The notes beneath the pieces were generated by a model. It made no database searches, had not been told where the DNA came from, and worked only from the letters and a program-made list of their open reading frames with translations. A program made the position numbers and the translations under genes. A stretch of 64,000 nt of DNA, from the NCBI RefSeq assembly GCF_002575655.3, contig NC_053039.3, positions 222,289,622 through 222,353,621 of the forward strand, given 5' to 3'. Origin of the DNA: Aegilops tauschii subsp. strangulata (taxonomy: Eukaryota; Streptophyta; Magnoliopsida; Poales; Poaceae). Positions 22,067 to 34,765 of the stretch are shown one piece after another. Positions within the stretch are counted from its first letter, which is position 1. Every line of letters starts with the position of its first letter.

Positions 22067-22899
22067 TTACAGAATTACTGTTACAGGTAGGTGTCAAAGT
22101 AAACTTTGTGTGGTTTGTCCTGCTCCTACCACGACGTCGTCCACCTCACCTGAGCTGCTCCATCGACATAAGCATCCACCAAACACAACATCACGACTCC
22201 TGACCGTCTTTCGCCGCCTCAGATCTTCTTCCCTGCCGCCGGCACCCACCGCAACTACATCACCATCATCGACTCAGCAAATGAACCTGAGTAGTACACG
22301 GGTCCACAAGAGAGGTCGCACTCTTTTGTTTCTTCTTATGTTATGTATTGCTTAATATTACCTGCTACTTTATCGTCCTGTTCACCTCTTAGACTCCAAG
22401 TTAGGTCCAAATTAATGTTCAAACTTGAGTTTTAAAATTACTTGTGGGGCACATATCGAGGCAGCAATGAATAGTATCTCTGTCTATTATCTGGTTGTTC
22501 ATCTTGGGTGGGAAACAAATAGTAAAGCAATCATCATCTGTCTTTTTATTAAATTAAAGCTATCATCAGCCTGCTATCATTGTTTTGGATCCATCCACTG
22601 GTTTTTGCCATCACTCTGGATTTCTGCATGCTCTCCTTACATAATCTCACTATATTTTTTTCGTATGCATGTCAGATATTGTACCCAGTCATGTTGAACC
22701 CATAGAGAAAAAGAGAAGAGTTTTGCGTAGCAATACAATGTCATGCAGACATTGCTCCATGGTGGGTTCAATGGCAAACCCTCCCCCCTCTCCAGATTGT
22801 AATCCAGAGGAAGATATCTGTTCTGAGGCGGATTCAGACGCAGCTGACCACTCCTATTTACCCCCAAGGTGTTTGCTCTAACTTGGCATGATGATGTTG

Positions 22900-23720
22900 G
22901 TCATATCATGCATAAGTTTCCTTGAAGTGACTACTTTTGACATCATATATGTCATCTGCTTAGTTTAGACATGTTCTGTAATGCCACCGATTTAGTTTCT
23001 ATATCATATATGGGAATTATGCAGTATCATCTCTTTTAGCCAACCATAATATATGTGAAATATGCAATGCCATCCTATTTAACGAGGCATCATATATTTG
23101 AATGATATCTTGCCCATCCGTTTCTTCATTACATTTCCATTTGTCGACAATGTTTGTACATTGAACTACTCTTCCTGTGAATCAACCATTTGAGTGGGTG
23201 ATGAAAAAATCTGGAGTGAAAACAAGGTCTTCAGAGCAGATAGTGCTACCTGTCGAAGCAGATCTCTTGCTGGATCCCGATAGCTCCTCAGAGATGGATT
23301 CAGAGACAGATGACCGGTCCTATTCCCCCACCGAGGTGTATGCTCTAACTTGACACGGTTATACTTCTCATATCATGCATATGGTGTCTCGCATTGCATA
23401 GTTTAGACATCATATACACAATATTCAACACCATGTTCTTAGTTCAGACATCATATATGCGAATGCACTCTGCTTAGCATATAAATCACGTATGTGAATT
23501 AAATCATGCGATCCCGATTACTTAGAACACGTATGTGAATTATGTCATGCGAACCTCTTTACTAAAGACATCATATAATTATCTCATGCCATCCTGTTTA
23601 GTTAGTCATCATATCTTTGAATTATGTCATGCTATGCTATCCAGTTTAGATAGACATCATATATGTGAAATTATGTCATGCTATCCTTTTTAGTTAAACA
23701 ATATACATGTCAACTATTTG
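22900..23720 (+). repeat. Diverged intronic minisatellite in CACTA C
   Basis: Recurring blocks of about 55-65 bp built on TTTAGACATCATATATGTG and ATTATGTCATGC(C/T)ATCC. At least eight degenerate copies flank the exon-like block at 23200-23336. The copies are too diverged for a fixed period. Confidence 0.6.
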
Positions 23721-24713
23721 AAGCCCTCTTTTTTCCACACTATCTATTGCATCTGTCTCTCATACAAGGTATGTACATTCAACTATGTTTCCTGTTTATC
23801 AGCCATTTGAATTGGAGCGGATGATGGCAGTATCTAGCGGAGTAAAAACACGGCCTTCGGATAAAACAATGCTACCTCTTGGTGGAGATAGCACCCTGGT
23901 TGTACATGCACGAGAACCAGCCCTACCACACATAACCCAGACTCTCGCAGATTGTACCCCTACTGTGATGGACAGAGAACCAACTTCACCCAATCTAACC
24001 AACCACAGCAGATAGTAACCCAGTTCCTATTGACACAACACCATCTCCACCACAGAGCTCCCAAACAAGAGCAGTTAGTAAGGCAGCTCCAGTGCCCAAA
24101 GCGCCAGTACTACCACGGCGAACCCCAAGTCCACCAGTTAGTACACCTATTCCTGTGGAGGAAGCACAACCAACTATTCGTAGTTTAGCATCTATCGCGC
24201 GTGACGTTGTTAAATCCTATGTGCGTATCCTCCCATCATGGAAATATTATACTGAAGATGAAGGAAAATGCCAGTTGCAGGTGTTCGTCTAGGAGTTATG
24301 TGCAAGTAATGTTATTCATGGCAATTACTTTTCTTTGTCCCATACATTCTACCTCCATGATGGTTATAATACAATTTTTTCCCCATTTTTCTCTATAGAA
24401 AAGGACTGATTTGGAAACTCCGGATGAGGTAACCTGTGCTAATACCTCTGCTATCTTCAAGAATGCTTGGTGGCAGTATCGGAATTACCTAAAGAAAACA
24501 TACTTCACTGGAAAAGAAACTCATCAAATTCCCTTACGTTCTTCTGAGACACATTTACGGGACGATGACTAGGAACGCCCTGTTCTGTACTGGTCCCGAA
24601 CCAAGAATGTGGTAAGGTCTGTGAGCTCTTTTTTTAAGTACTATATGCATGCATCTTACTGTACTTTGTTCGTCGTGTAGAACAAGTCCTTAAACCTGAA
24701 GAACAATTGTTCT

Positions 24714-26283
24714 TGCTACCTCTTGAGCACTGCGTTGGTTTTCCCTTGAAGAGGAAAGGGTGATGCAGTAAAGTAGCGTAAGTATTTCCCTCAATTTTTG
24801 AGAACCAAGGTATCAATCCAGTAGGAGACCACGCACGAGTCCCTCGCACCTACACAAACAAACAAGAACCTCGCAACCAATGCGATAAAGGGGTTGTCAA
24901 TCCCTCAACGGTCACTTACGAGAGTGAGATCTGATAGAGATGATAAGATAATATTTTTGGTATTTTTATGATAAAGATGCAAAGTAAAATAAAAGGCAAT
25001 AAAAATAGTTAAGTGTTGGAAGATTAATATGATGGAAAATAGACCCGGGGGCCATAGGTTTCACTAGTGGCTTCTCTCAAGAGCATAAGTATTACGGTGG
25101 GTGAACAAATTACTGTTGAGCAATTGACAGAATTGAGCACAGTTATGAGAATATCTAGGTATGATCATGTATATAGGCATCACGTCCGAGACAAGTAGAC
25201 CGACTCCTGCCTGCATCTACTACTATTACTCCACACATCGACTGCTATCAAGCATGCATCTAGAGTATTAAGTTCAAAAGAACAGAGTAATGCTTTAAGT
25301 AAGATGACATGATGTAGAGGGATAAACTCATGTAATATGATATAAACCCCATCTTGTTATCCTCGATGGCAACAATACAATACGTGCCTTGCTGCCCCTA
25401 CTGTCACTGGGAAAGGACACCGCAAGATTGAACCCAAAGCTAAGCACTTCTCCCATTGCAAGAAAGATCAATCTAGTAGGCCAAACCAAACTGATAATTC
25501 GAAGAGACTTGCAAAGATAACCAATCATACATAAAAGAATTCAGAGGAGATTCAAATATTGTTCATAGATAAACTTGATCATAAACCCACAATTCATCGG
25601 TCTCAACAAACACACCACAAAAGAAGATTACATCGGATAGATCTCCACGAGAATCGTGGAGAACTTTGTATTGAGATCCAAAGAGAGAGAAGAAGCCATC
25701 TAGCTAATAACTATGGACCCGAAGGTCTGAGGTAAACTACTCACTCATCATCGGAGAGGCTATGGTGTTGATGTAGAAGCCCTCCGTGATCAATGCCCCC
25801 TCCGGCAGGACGCCGGAAAAGGCCCCAAGATGGGATCTCACGGGTACAGAAGGTTGCGACGGTGGAATTAGGTTTTCGTGGATGCTTCTGTTGGTTTGGG
25901 GATACGTAGGTATATATAGGAGGAAGAAGTACGTCGGTGGAGCAACGTGGGCCCCACGAGGGTGGAGGGCGCGCCCAGGGGGGTGGGCGCCCCCCTACCT
26001 CGTGCCTTCCTGGTAGCTTTCTTGACGTAGGGTCCAAGTCCTCTGGATCACGTTCGTTCCAAAAATCACGTTCCCGAAGGTTTCATTCCGTTTGGAAGCC
26101 GTTTGATATTCTTTTTTGCGAAACACTGAAATAGGCAAAAACAACAATTCTGGGCTGGGCCTTCGGTTAATAGGTTAGTCCCAAAAATAATATAAAAGTG
26201 TAATAAAGCCCATTAATCATCCAAAACAGAATATAATATAGCATGAAGAAATCAAAAATTATAGATACGTTGGAGACGTATCG
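24714..26283 (-). repeat. 3' LTR of E
   Basis: 1570 bp. Read on the minus strand it starts CGATACGTCTCCAACG, a TG-to-CG change at the terminus compared with the partner LTR, and ends GAGGTAGCA at 24714. TATA region CTATATATACC near 25910-25920. Confidence 0.92.
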
Positions 26284-27909
26284 AGCATCCCCAAGCTTAA
26301 TTCCTGCTCGTCCACGAGTAGGTAAATGATAAAAACAGAGTTTTTGATGCGGAATGCTACTTGGCATAATTTTCAATGTAATTCTCTTAATTGTGGTATG
26401 AATATTCTGATCCGAAAGATTCAAGACAATAGTTTAATATTGAGATAAAAATAATAATACTTCAAGCATACTAACTAAGCAATCATGTCTTCTCAAAATA
26501 ACATGGCCAAAGAAAGTTATCCCTACAAAATCATATAGTCTGGCTATGCTCTATCTTCATCACACAAAGTATTTAAATCATGCACAACGCCGATGACAAG
26601 CCAAGCAATTGTTTCATACTTTTGGTGTTCTCAAACTTCTTCAATCTTCACGCAATACATGAGCGTGAGCCATGGACATAGGACTATAGGTGGAATAGAC
26701 GGTGGTTGTACAATGAAAAGTTCTATACATAGGAATATGCAAGCCCTGTTATCATTGTGCAATTGCAAGCTAAACAGCAATTTTTTTATTAATCTCGAAT
26801 GCCTATCATAATTAAAGCAAATTACCACGCTGTTTTGTAGGACTCTCAAAATAATCTAAGTGAAGCATGAGAGAACAATAGTTTCTATAAAACAAATCCA
26901 CCACCGTGCTCTAAAAGATATAAGTGAGGCACTAGAGCAAAAACTATATAGCTAAAAAGATATAAGTGAAGCACATAGAGTATTCTAAAAAATTCCGAAT
27001 CATGTGTGTCTCTCTCAAAAGGTGTGTACAGCAAGGATGATTGTGGCAAAATAACAAATAAAGACTCAAATAATATAAGACGCTCCAAGCAAAACACATA
27101 TCATGTGGTGAATAAAAATATAGCTCCAAGTAAAGTTACCGATGGAAGTAGACGAAAGAGGGGATGCCTTCCGGGGCATCCCCAAGCTTTGGCTTTTTGG
27201 TGTCCTTAGATTATCTTGGGGTGCCATGGGCATCCCCAACCTTAGGATCTTGCCACTCCTTGTTCCATAATCCATCAAATCTTTTACCCAAAACTTGAAA
27301 ACTTCACAACACAAAACTTAACAGAAAATCTCGTGAACTCCGTTAGCGAAAGAAAACAAAACACCACTTCAAGGTACTGTAATGAACTCATTCTTTATTT
27401 ATATTGGTGTTAAACCTACTGTATTCCAACTTCTCTATGGTTTATAAACTATTTTATTAGCCATAGATTCATGAAAATAAGCAAACAACACACAAAAAAC
27501 AGAATCTGTCAAAAACAGAACAGTCTGTAGTAATCTGTAACTAACGCAAATTTCTGGAACTCAAAAAATTCAGCCAAAATAGGAAGACCTAGAAAATTTG
27601 TTTATTGATCAGCAGAAATTGGAATAAATATTTTATCACGTTCTGGCGATTTTTAACAATTGTTTTTCGTGAACAGAAAGTTTCTGGAATTTTCAGCAAG
27701 ATCAAATAACTAACATCCAAGAAGATCCTATAGGTTTAACTTGGCACAAACACTAATTAAAACATAAAAACAAATCTAACCAGAGGATAGATCAAATATT
27801 TATTCCTAAACAGAAGCAAAAAGCAAAAAACTAAAAATAAAATTGGGTTGCCTCCCAACAAGCGCTATCGTTTAACGCCCTTAGCTAGGTATTGAGATTT
27901 CGATGATGC
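26284..27909 (-). other. Noncoding internal part of E
   Basis: AT-rich sequence between the ORF and the polypurine tract, no convincing gene. It contains a repeated GGGGATGCC/CATCCCCAAGC motif near 27165-27240, a copy of the polypurine-tract sequence away from the LTR. Confidence 0.55.
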
Positions 27910-29294
27910 TCACATAAAAGATAGTAATTGAAACACAAAGAGAGAATCATAAAACATGTGAAAATCACATCTAAGTCTAACATACTTCCTATGCATAGGC
28001 ATCTTGTAGGCAAACAAATTATGAAGGCAAGCAAAAACTAGCATATGCAAGGAAGCAGAAAGAAACAATAGCAATCTCAACATAACGAGAGGTAATTTAG
28101 TAAAATGAAAATTTCTACAACCATATTTTCCGCTCTCATAGTAATTACATGTAGGATCATAAGAAAATTCAACAAAATAGCTATCACATAACATATTCTC
28201 AACACGATCCCCATGCATGCGAAGTTGACACTCTTCCAAAATAGTGGGATTATCATTAACTAAAGTCATGACCTCTCCAAGCCCACTTCTATCAAAAAAT
28301 TCATAAGATTGAACATTCTCCAAATATGTGGAATCTAAAGTTGAAACTCTTCCAAACACACTTTCAATATTATTGCAAACACTATTATCAATCTCATATT
28401 CATCATGGGCCTTAAATAATTTTCAAGATCATAAGAAGAATCACCCCAATCATGATCATTGCAACAAGCAGTAGACATAGCAAAACTAGCATCCCCAAGC
28501 TTAGGTTTTTGCATATTATTAGCACAATTGACATCAACATAATTTATAGCAACATCATTTCAATCATGCTTTTCATCGAAGGAACTACCAAGTATGGGTG
28601 CAATAGCAACGATCTCATGTTTAACATATGGAACTATAGCAAATTCATCTTTATAAATATTGGCATCATGGCCACAAGAATAGCAAGCATCATGTTCATC
28701 AAGGGATATTTCAATCAAATCATCGGAATCATAATTATCTATAGATTCATGCATATCATTATTTTCTTCCTCCATGAACTCTTGCAAAATATTAGCCTCT
28801 TCTTGGACAGCGGAGGAGTCCTCAATATATGGTTTAACATAGGCATTGGAAGCATAATTATCATAACAATGTTTAAGTATGGCAAAAAATTTAGATTTGT
28901 AAAGAGTAGCATCATACGTTTCAATCAAAGAAGCAATTTCATAAGCACCCTTAAAAGCAACAAATTCTTCAATTTGTTGAACATCATAGTAATTATAAAC
29001 ACCCTTAGCATACGAAGATATGATTCCATTATCACTAAACTCACATTGATAGGGAAGGTGTTTCTTAAGGTTTTCAGAGCAACAAGTAAAATCATAAATT
29101 TCACAAAGATTCCAAGCATAACACATCAATTTGTTTATTTGATTCCATAAGAGTCTCCCTTTTTCAGACAAATGGTGACGCACAAAATGAGCATGATCAT
29201 CTAAAGATTTCCCATCAACTAGGCTAGTTGGGGTTTTAGCACGAGCGCATAAGGATCGAAGATGATCCAAGTAGAACACTTTAAGTGGATCCAT
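27910..29294 (-). pseudogene. Long ORF of element E, function unknown, broken
   Basis: The ATG at 29294 opens MDPLKVFYLDHLRSLCARAK and runs 244 codons to a stop near 28560. A shifted frame continues through 28359-27910 (ESGKYGCRNFHFTKLP, then hydrophobic LPLVMLRLLLFLSASLHMLV). The first part is acidic (EEANILQEFMEEENNDMHES) with Cys/His in YSCGHDANIYKD. The tail has one or two likely membrane segments. No gag zinc knuckle or pol motif is found. The placement directly after the primer-binding site suggests a gag-position protein of a non-autonomous family. It is otherwise unrecognised. At least two frame breaks are present between 28560 and 28330. Confidence 0.5.
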
Positions 29295-29517
29295 AACAAT
29301 AGATTTTTAGCAAGCAAAGATGCAAGCAAATAGAAGGCACATGGTAACACAAGCAAACAAGCAAAAGAGGTGGACGCAAAAGAGAGGGCGAATAAAACGG
29401 CAAGGCTGAAGTGGGGGAGAGGAAAATGAGAGGCAAATGGCAAAAATGTGATGCGAGGGAGATGAGTTTGCTATGGGTACTTGGTATGTCTTGACTTGAC
29501 TTGACTTGGCGTAGATC

Positions 29518-29543
29518 TCCCCGGCAACGGTGCCAGAAATCCT
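29518..29543 (-). other. Primer-binding site of E
   Basis: Minus strand reads GGATTTCTGGCACCGTTGCC, directly inside the 5' LTR. The TGGCRCCGTTGCC core is usual in Athila-type Triticeae elements. Confidence 0.75.
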
Positions 29544-29546
29544 TCT

Positions 29547-31118
29547 TGCTACCTCTTGAGCACTGCGTTGGTTTTCCCTTGAAGAGGAAAGGGTGATGCA
29601 GTAAAGTAGCGTAAGTATTTCCCTCATTTTTTGAGAACCAAGGTATCAATCCAGTAGGAGACCACGCACGAGTCCCTCGCACCTACACAAACAAACAAGA
29701 ACCTTGCAACCAACGCGATAAATGGGTTGTCAATCCCTCAACGGTCACTTACGAGAGTGAGATCTGATAGAGATGATAAGATAATATTTTTGGTATTTTT
29801 ATGATAAAGATGCAAAGTAAAATAAAAGGCAATAAAAATAGCTAATTGTTGGAAGATTAATATGATGGAAAATAGACCCCGGGGCCATAGGTTTCACTAG
29901 TGGCTTCTCCCAAGAGCATAAGTATTACGGTGGGTGAACAAATTACTGTTGAGGAATTGACAGAATTGAGCATAGTTATGAGAATATCTAGGTATGATCA
30001 TGTATATAGGCATCACGTCCGAGACAAGCAGACCGACTCCTGCCTGCATCTACTACTATTACTCCACACATCGACCGCTATCCAGCATGCATCTAGAGTA
30101 TTAAGTTCAAAAGAACAGAGTAACGCTTTAAGTAAGATGACATGATGTAGAGGGATAAACTCATGCAATATGATATAAACCCCATCTTGTTATCCTCCAT
30201 GGCAAAAATACAATACGTGCCTTGCTGCCCCTACTGTCACTGGGAAAGGACACCTCAAGATTGAACCCAAAGCTAAGCACTTCTCCCATTGCAAGAAAGA
30301 TCAATCTAGTAGGCCAAACCAAACTGATAATTCGAAGAGACTTGCAAAGATAACCAATCATACATAAAAGAATTCAGAGGAGATTCAAATATTGTTCATA
30401 GATAAACTTGATCATAAACCCACAATTCATCGGTCTCAACAAACACACCGCAAAAGAAGATTACATCGAATAGATCTCCACGAGAATCGTGGAGAACTTT
30501 GTATTGAGATCCAAAGAGAGAGAAGAAGCCATCTAGCTAATAACTATGGACCCGAATGTCTGAGGTAAACTACTCACACATCATCGGAGAGGCTATGGTG
30601 TTGATGTAGAAGCCCTCCATGATCAATGCCCCCTCCGGCAGGACGCCGGAAAAGGCCCCAAGATGGGATCTCATGGGTACAGAAGGTTGCGGCGTTGGAA
30701 TTAGGTTTTCATGGATGCTTCTGTTGGTTTGGGGGTACGTAGGTATATATAGGAGGAAGAAGTACGTCGGTGGAGCAATGTGGGCCCCATGAGGGTGGAG
30801 GGCGCGCCCAGGGGGGTAGGCGCGCCCCCTACCTCGTGCCTTCCTGGTAGCTTTCTTGACGTAGGGTCCAAGTCCTCAAGATCACGTTCGTTCCAAAAAT
30901 CACGTTCCCGAAGGTTTCATTCCGTTTGGACTCCGTTTGATATTCTTTTTCTGCGAAACACCGAAATAGGCAAAAACAGCAATTCTGGGCTGGGCCTCCG
31001 GTTAATAGTTAGTCCCAAAAATAATATAAAAGTGTATAATAAAGCCCATTAATCATCCAAAACATAATATAATATATATGAAGTAATCAAAAATTATAGA
31101 TACGTTGGAGACGTATCA
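29547..31118 (-). repeat. 5' LTR of E
   Basis: 1572 bp, TGATACGTCTCCAACG...AAGAGGTAGCA on the minus strand. Nearly collinear with 24714-26283, with scattered single-base differences and short indels. Confidence 0.92.
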
Positions 31119-32399
31119 TTTCTCATTTAAGATTCCATTGCTATCATGCATACTGCTTTGCCCTTGTATCACTGTATTTACTCATACAAACTTATTTTTA
31201 AATTGAAGGATCCAATCGAAACTCCAATGGCACAACAGGTATGTTTACGCTTGTTTATTTAACAGGTTTGCTATTATAAATAGCTCTGTTGATTTCAATT
31301 GCGTATACAGTATACAATTGACTTCTCATATCATGCACATTACTAGCATCGCAACAGAGCCAATAGTGTTGTTGTATGTGTAGACCTGTGGTACCCATCT
31401 GAAATCTTGTAGTGCCGTGTAGTTTCCCACGCTTTGTATTCTTTCAGTGCTGCTTTGTCTTGAACTGATATGATTTGAACCGTGTCTCCATTTTTATTTG
31501 GCAAGACAATGCAGTGACCATATGACATAGATATATGTTTGTTTGATGCTTTTATTATGTACTACTTGGCAATAGAAGACTTGGTAGTTTAATCCTGTCC
31601 ACCTTACTAATGAACTGGTTCACCGAAATGAGTTTCATATACTAGTACATGCTAAACCTGTTATGTGTCTGCTTGTTTCTTATTTTAGAATGCTGACAGA
31701 ATATTGGGGAAGAGTGCCTTATTAAGCAATGGTAAAGGAAGTAATGCAGATAAGGTTCAGGATAGTGAGACATCCCTATTGGTCTCCAATAAAGCTGATA
31801 AAACATCTAAGGAAAACTATCTTGAAGACAGTGAGACAACCCCAAAGTCATGTCTTGGTGTAGTGTTCGAGTTACTGGCCACTACCGCTAGCACAAGCTA
31901 TCCGAACTCATTGTCTGAATTAATTCGGTTTCTTGAGTCTCAACTACAAGCTGAAAAAATCAATCAGATGTGCTGCGACAAGAAGCCGAAGGACTGCGGA
32001 AGTTCGTGGAGAATTCAGATGCATACTTTCTGGTGCAACAACAAGTGTTGGAGGATTTTAGCGCCAAACAGGAGAAAGCTAATAAGCTTTCTAAGCTTAT
32101 TGCTAGCATGGTGGATACCCAGGATAACGTTTCTTGAGCTCTTCTAAAGTTGTTTCAGTTATGGACTTGTTTTGTTGCCGCGTTTATTTGCACTCGTGGC
32201 CAATTTAGACGACCAATGTATATATGTAATATGCTGCTTTGTTCCCTATATTTGCACTGGTGGCGAACTTTGATGCCCATTGGATGTAATATGTGTAATA
32301 GCCGTAATAGCCCAGCATTAGTTGCTTGCTTATTTATTTCATTATTGTCTTGTTTAGTTGTTTGCTTGTAGTCACTTCAGTTCTTTTTCTGCGGTTTGC

Positions 32400-33600
32400 T
32401 AGTGGCCGCAATAACCTATTTTCTAAAACTAGGCCACAATTACCACCGGCTAGATACCTACTGTAGCGACCATGGGCCTCCTACGGGCCGTAGAAACAAT
32501 GGGCCTTCTACGGGCCGTATGATTGATTGGCCAAACATGGGCCAATAACAGATTGCATTATGGGCCGTAAACGCGCTAGAGTTCGAATAATCCGTTCATG
32601 GGTCGACCATAATGAGCCTTCGTTAATCGGCCGTATTTGATAATGCTATGAAAACGGCCCAACGGATTCACGGGCCAGAAACGGGCCGACTTTAACCATG
32701 GGCTGAATTTGGCCCACAATCGGAACATGCCAGAAATGAATAGTAAGTAATCGAATGCTACAAATCAGCCCAAGAATAAATGGGCCCTGAGAAGGCCAAA
32801 AGATAACACATGCTGGAAACGGCCCAATGGAATAATGGGCCGTTAATGGGTATAAAGCGATACCACTGTTTATTATGGGCCAGTTTCACCACGGGCCGTT
32901 AATGGGCTAAGAGTTACAAAGGGCTTCATATGGGCCGAAAGACGTCATGGGCCATACATGGGCCAGAAGTTACAACTGGCTGGAATCATATGGGACGGCC
33001 CAGATGACGCTACCGGGCCTAATTCTGACAGGGCATAATGGGTCGTGAGTTAGCGGGCTGGAAATGGGCTATATGCGAACCGACCGTTAACAGGTTTTCC
33101 GTGGGCCGACCCGCTACCTTTTGACCAGGTCAAACGTGCCGGCCTTTTCATCGGAATGGGCCTCTGTTGGGTCGTTCCACATGTCGACATACCATAGGCG
33201 CCTCCTATCCAATGAGTAGATGACATCTGTCCTCATGTTGAGCCGACACGTGAATCCTCGGGCGAATGAGAATTTTACACGTGAAAATCCCCTTGGTTGG
33301 GTCTGTTAACAGGTTATCGGATCCAAATCGGAACCCGATAGCTTAACGGCGACCCCTTACGGTGGATGCGACGTGTTGGCTACCCTTGACAAAAACATTT
33401 ATATGACACGCTATTTATCGTCTTGGAAGTGGACACTTTTGTGATGATAATTTTGGTATTGTCATGGAACACTTCTACGACAGCACAGGTATGACTATCT
33501 TGATTCTGTCATAAAATCGTCATGGATGTACATGCATGACAAAAAACATGACCTACTGCGACAAACATGTATCCTCATGGAAGTGTATTTTTTTGTAGTG
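32400..33600. repeat. Subterminal region and right end of CACTA C
   Basis: No coding sequence. Between 32460 and 33170 the motif GGGCC(G/A) or its complement recurs many times (for example ACGGGCCGTA twice near 32494 and 32515). From 33340 inverted blocks with TCATGGAAGTGTA and CATGACAAAAAACATGAC lead to the terminus TTTTTTTGTAGTG. The dense short repeats fit binding sites for the element's own protein. Confidence 0.6.
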
Positions 33601-34765
33601 AAGTGACATTTTTTACACAACCACGTTAACATGGCCACGTAAATCACAAGCCAAAGTGTAACACCATTATACTTATATCCCGATGCAAAAGGTGGAGTAC
33701 ATGTGCAAAGAGTAGAGTCGCACACACGCACTCTATCTCTCAGAATCTCACACACATACCAGTTACGTAACGCCCTCTAAGCAGACCCGTATGTTACAAT
33801 TTGTGCACCCGCGGGTACATGTGATAGTGCACATTTATTTAAGCTGAACAGCGAACCCAAACAGTAGCTGCATTCATTCCCCTCCCGCCGCCTCCTCTAT
33901 GGTTGCCGTTGCCTGATAGCCATGGCCTGGCCGAAGGTAACAACATACGCCAGGCTCCCGCTGGAGCGCGCTTTGATTTGGAGGCGGCGCGAAGCCTGGA
34001 TCGCAGCCGCCCTACCTCCGGAGTCCGGACTAGCCGGAGCCGGGCGAGGAGGCATTGGAGGCGGAGCAACACGCAGAGCCGGACAAGGAGAACGATGGCG
34101 CGGAGCCGGAATAGGAGGACGACGACACGGGCGAAGCGGAGCCGGAGGAGGACGATGATTTCCATTATACTCAGACTTAAAGGGCTTTCAGTTTCATGCC
34201 ACATTTATTTCATAGAGATAAGAGAAAGGAAATTTTAGTGGTCATGCATGCATCTTTTTGTGCTAGAACTCCTATATAAGGGTTGACCGGTCGCTTCCTA
34301 CGGACATGCGCGGGCGGTGGAAGAGGAAGGAGAAGGGAAGTGGGCTGTGGAGTACGCCAGTTGCGGCATGAGCTCCAAGGAACGTTCGTGCCAAACAATG
34401 CATAGTAGTACAGTATAGTCCAACGGAGTATGAATTGGCCTTTAGGTTGCGTCTGGATGACATGGCTGCAACATGCAGGTTGCAGTTTCACAGCCTACTG
34501 CTTCGCTTCGCACGGTTTGGTCATGCAAGATTTGCGTGCACGCATGTCACACACGTACTTGTCGAAGGCGTGCTCGAAAAAGGGCGACGAGGTCCGCTAG
34601 TCCGCGTTGGTCCATGCGCCCGGAAAACAACTAATCCCAGTCGCTGTAAATGTCGTGCGTGCTTTAATTCCGAGATAGTGGATGGACGCGAACGTGACGT
34701 ACAACAAACCGCCCGTGAGCTCCCTAATCTCTATCTCCACTCTTATAATAATAATAATCTATCAA
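33601..34765. other. Unassigned intergenic stretch
   Basis: No gene or element recognised. 33840-34160 is GC-rich with a repeated GCCGGA/CGGAGC motif that keeps several frames open without protein-like composition. The remainder is ordinary sequence. Confidence 0.4.

Larger units (their letters stand above)
24714..31118 (-). mobile_element. Non-autonomous LTR retrotransposon E
   Basis: Minus orientation: 5' LTR 31118-29547, primer-binding site 29543-29518, internal region to 26284, polypurine tract GCTTGGGGATGC, 3' LTR 26283-24714. The internal region of about 3.3 kb has no RT, RNase H or integrase; it encodes one long unfamiliar ORF. The LTRs are of the same family as the solo LTR at 6514-8029, and very similar to each other along their length, so insertion is recent. 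Flanks are GTTCT (24709-24713) and TTTCT (31119-31123), four of five bases matching. E disrupts the CACTA C gene. Confidence 0.88.
21417..32137 (+). pseudogene. CACTA C plant-transposon-protein gene, multi-exon, broken
   Basis: Exon-like blocks: 21417-21626, 22110-22320, 22676-22868, 23200-23336, 23790-24015, 24020-24291, 24399-24606, then beyond E 31690-32137. The block at 24399 (DEVTCANTSAIFKNAWWQYR, HQIPLRSSETHL) resembles the plant Ptta/En/Spm transposase-associated domain (Transposase_24). The last block is a helical C-terminus (KFVENSDAYFLVQQQVLEDF) ending in TGA at 32135-32137. Lesions: frameshift near 24005, TAG at 24570-24572 where a Trp codon is expected, E inserted at 24713/31119, and a frameshift near 31970. 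In En/Spm elements proteins of this position bind subterminal repeats; that role is inferred. Exon borders are approximate. Confidence 0.6.
20957..33600 (+). mobile_element. CACTA transposon C, right part (host of A and E)
   Basis: The right terminus TTTTTTTGTAGTG ends at 33600, i.e. CACTACAAAAAAA read inward. Internal sequence runs 20957-24713 and 31119-33600, with E between. It contains a broken multi-exon gene (21417-32137), a Tourist MITE and a GGGCC-rich subterminal region (32400-33600). The left terminus and any TNP2-type transposase gene lie left of element A, outside the window. Its terminus differs from that of D, so it is another CACTA family. Confidence 0.7.

Noticed and set aside
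28452..29150. 232-codon Ile/Asn-rich plus-strand frame in E
   Set aside because: Mirror of the acidic minus-strand ORF. Its extreme Ile content is explained by reading the complement of Asp/Glu/Tyr codons.
33839..34238. Arg-rich frames on both strands
   Set aside because: They arise from a repeated CGGAGC/GCCGGA motif. No family pattern or gene structure.
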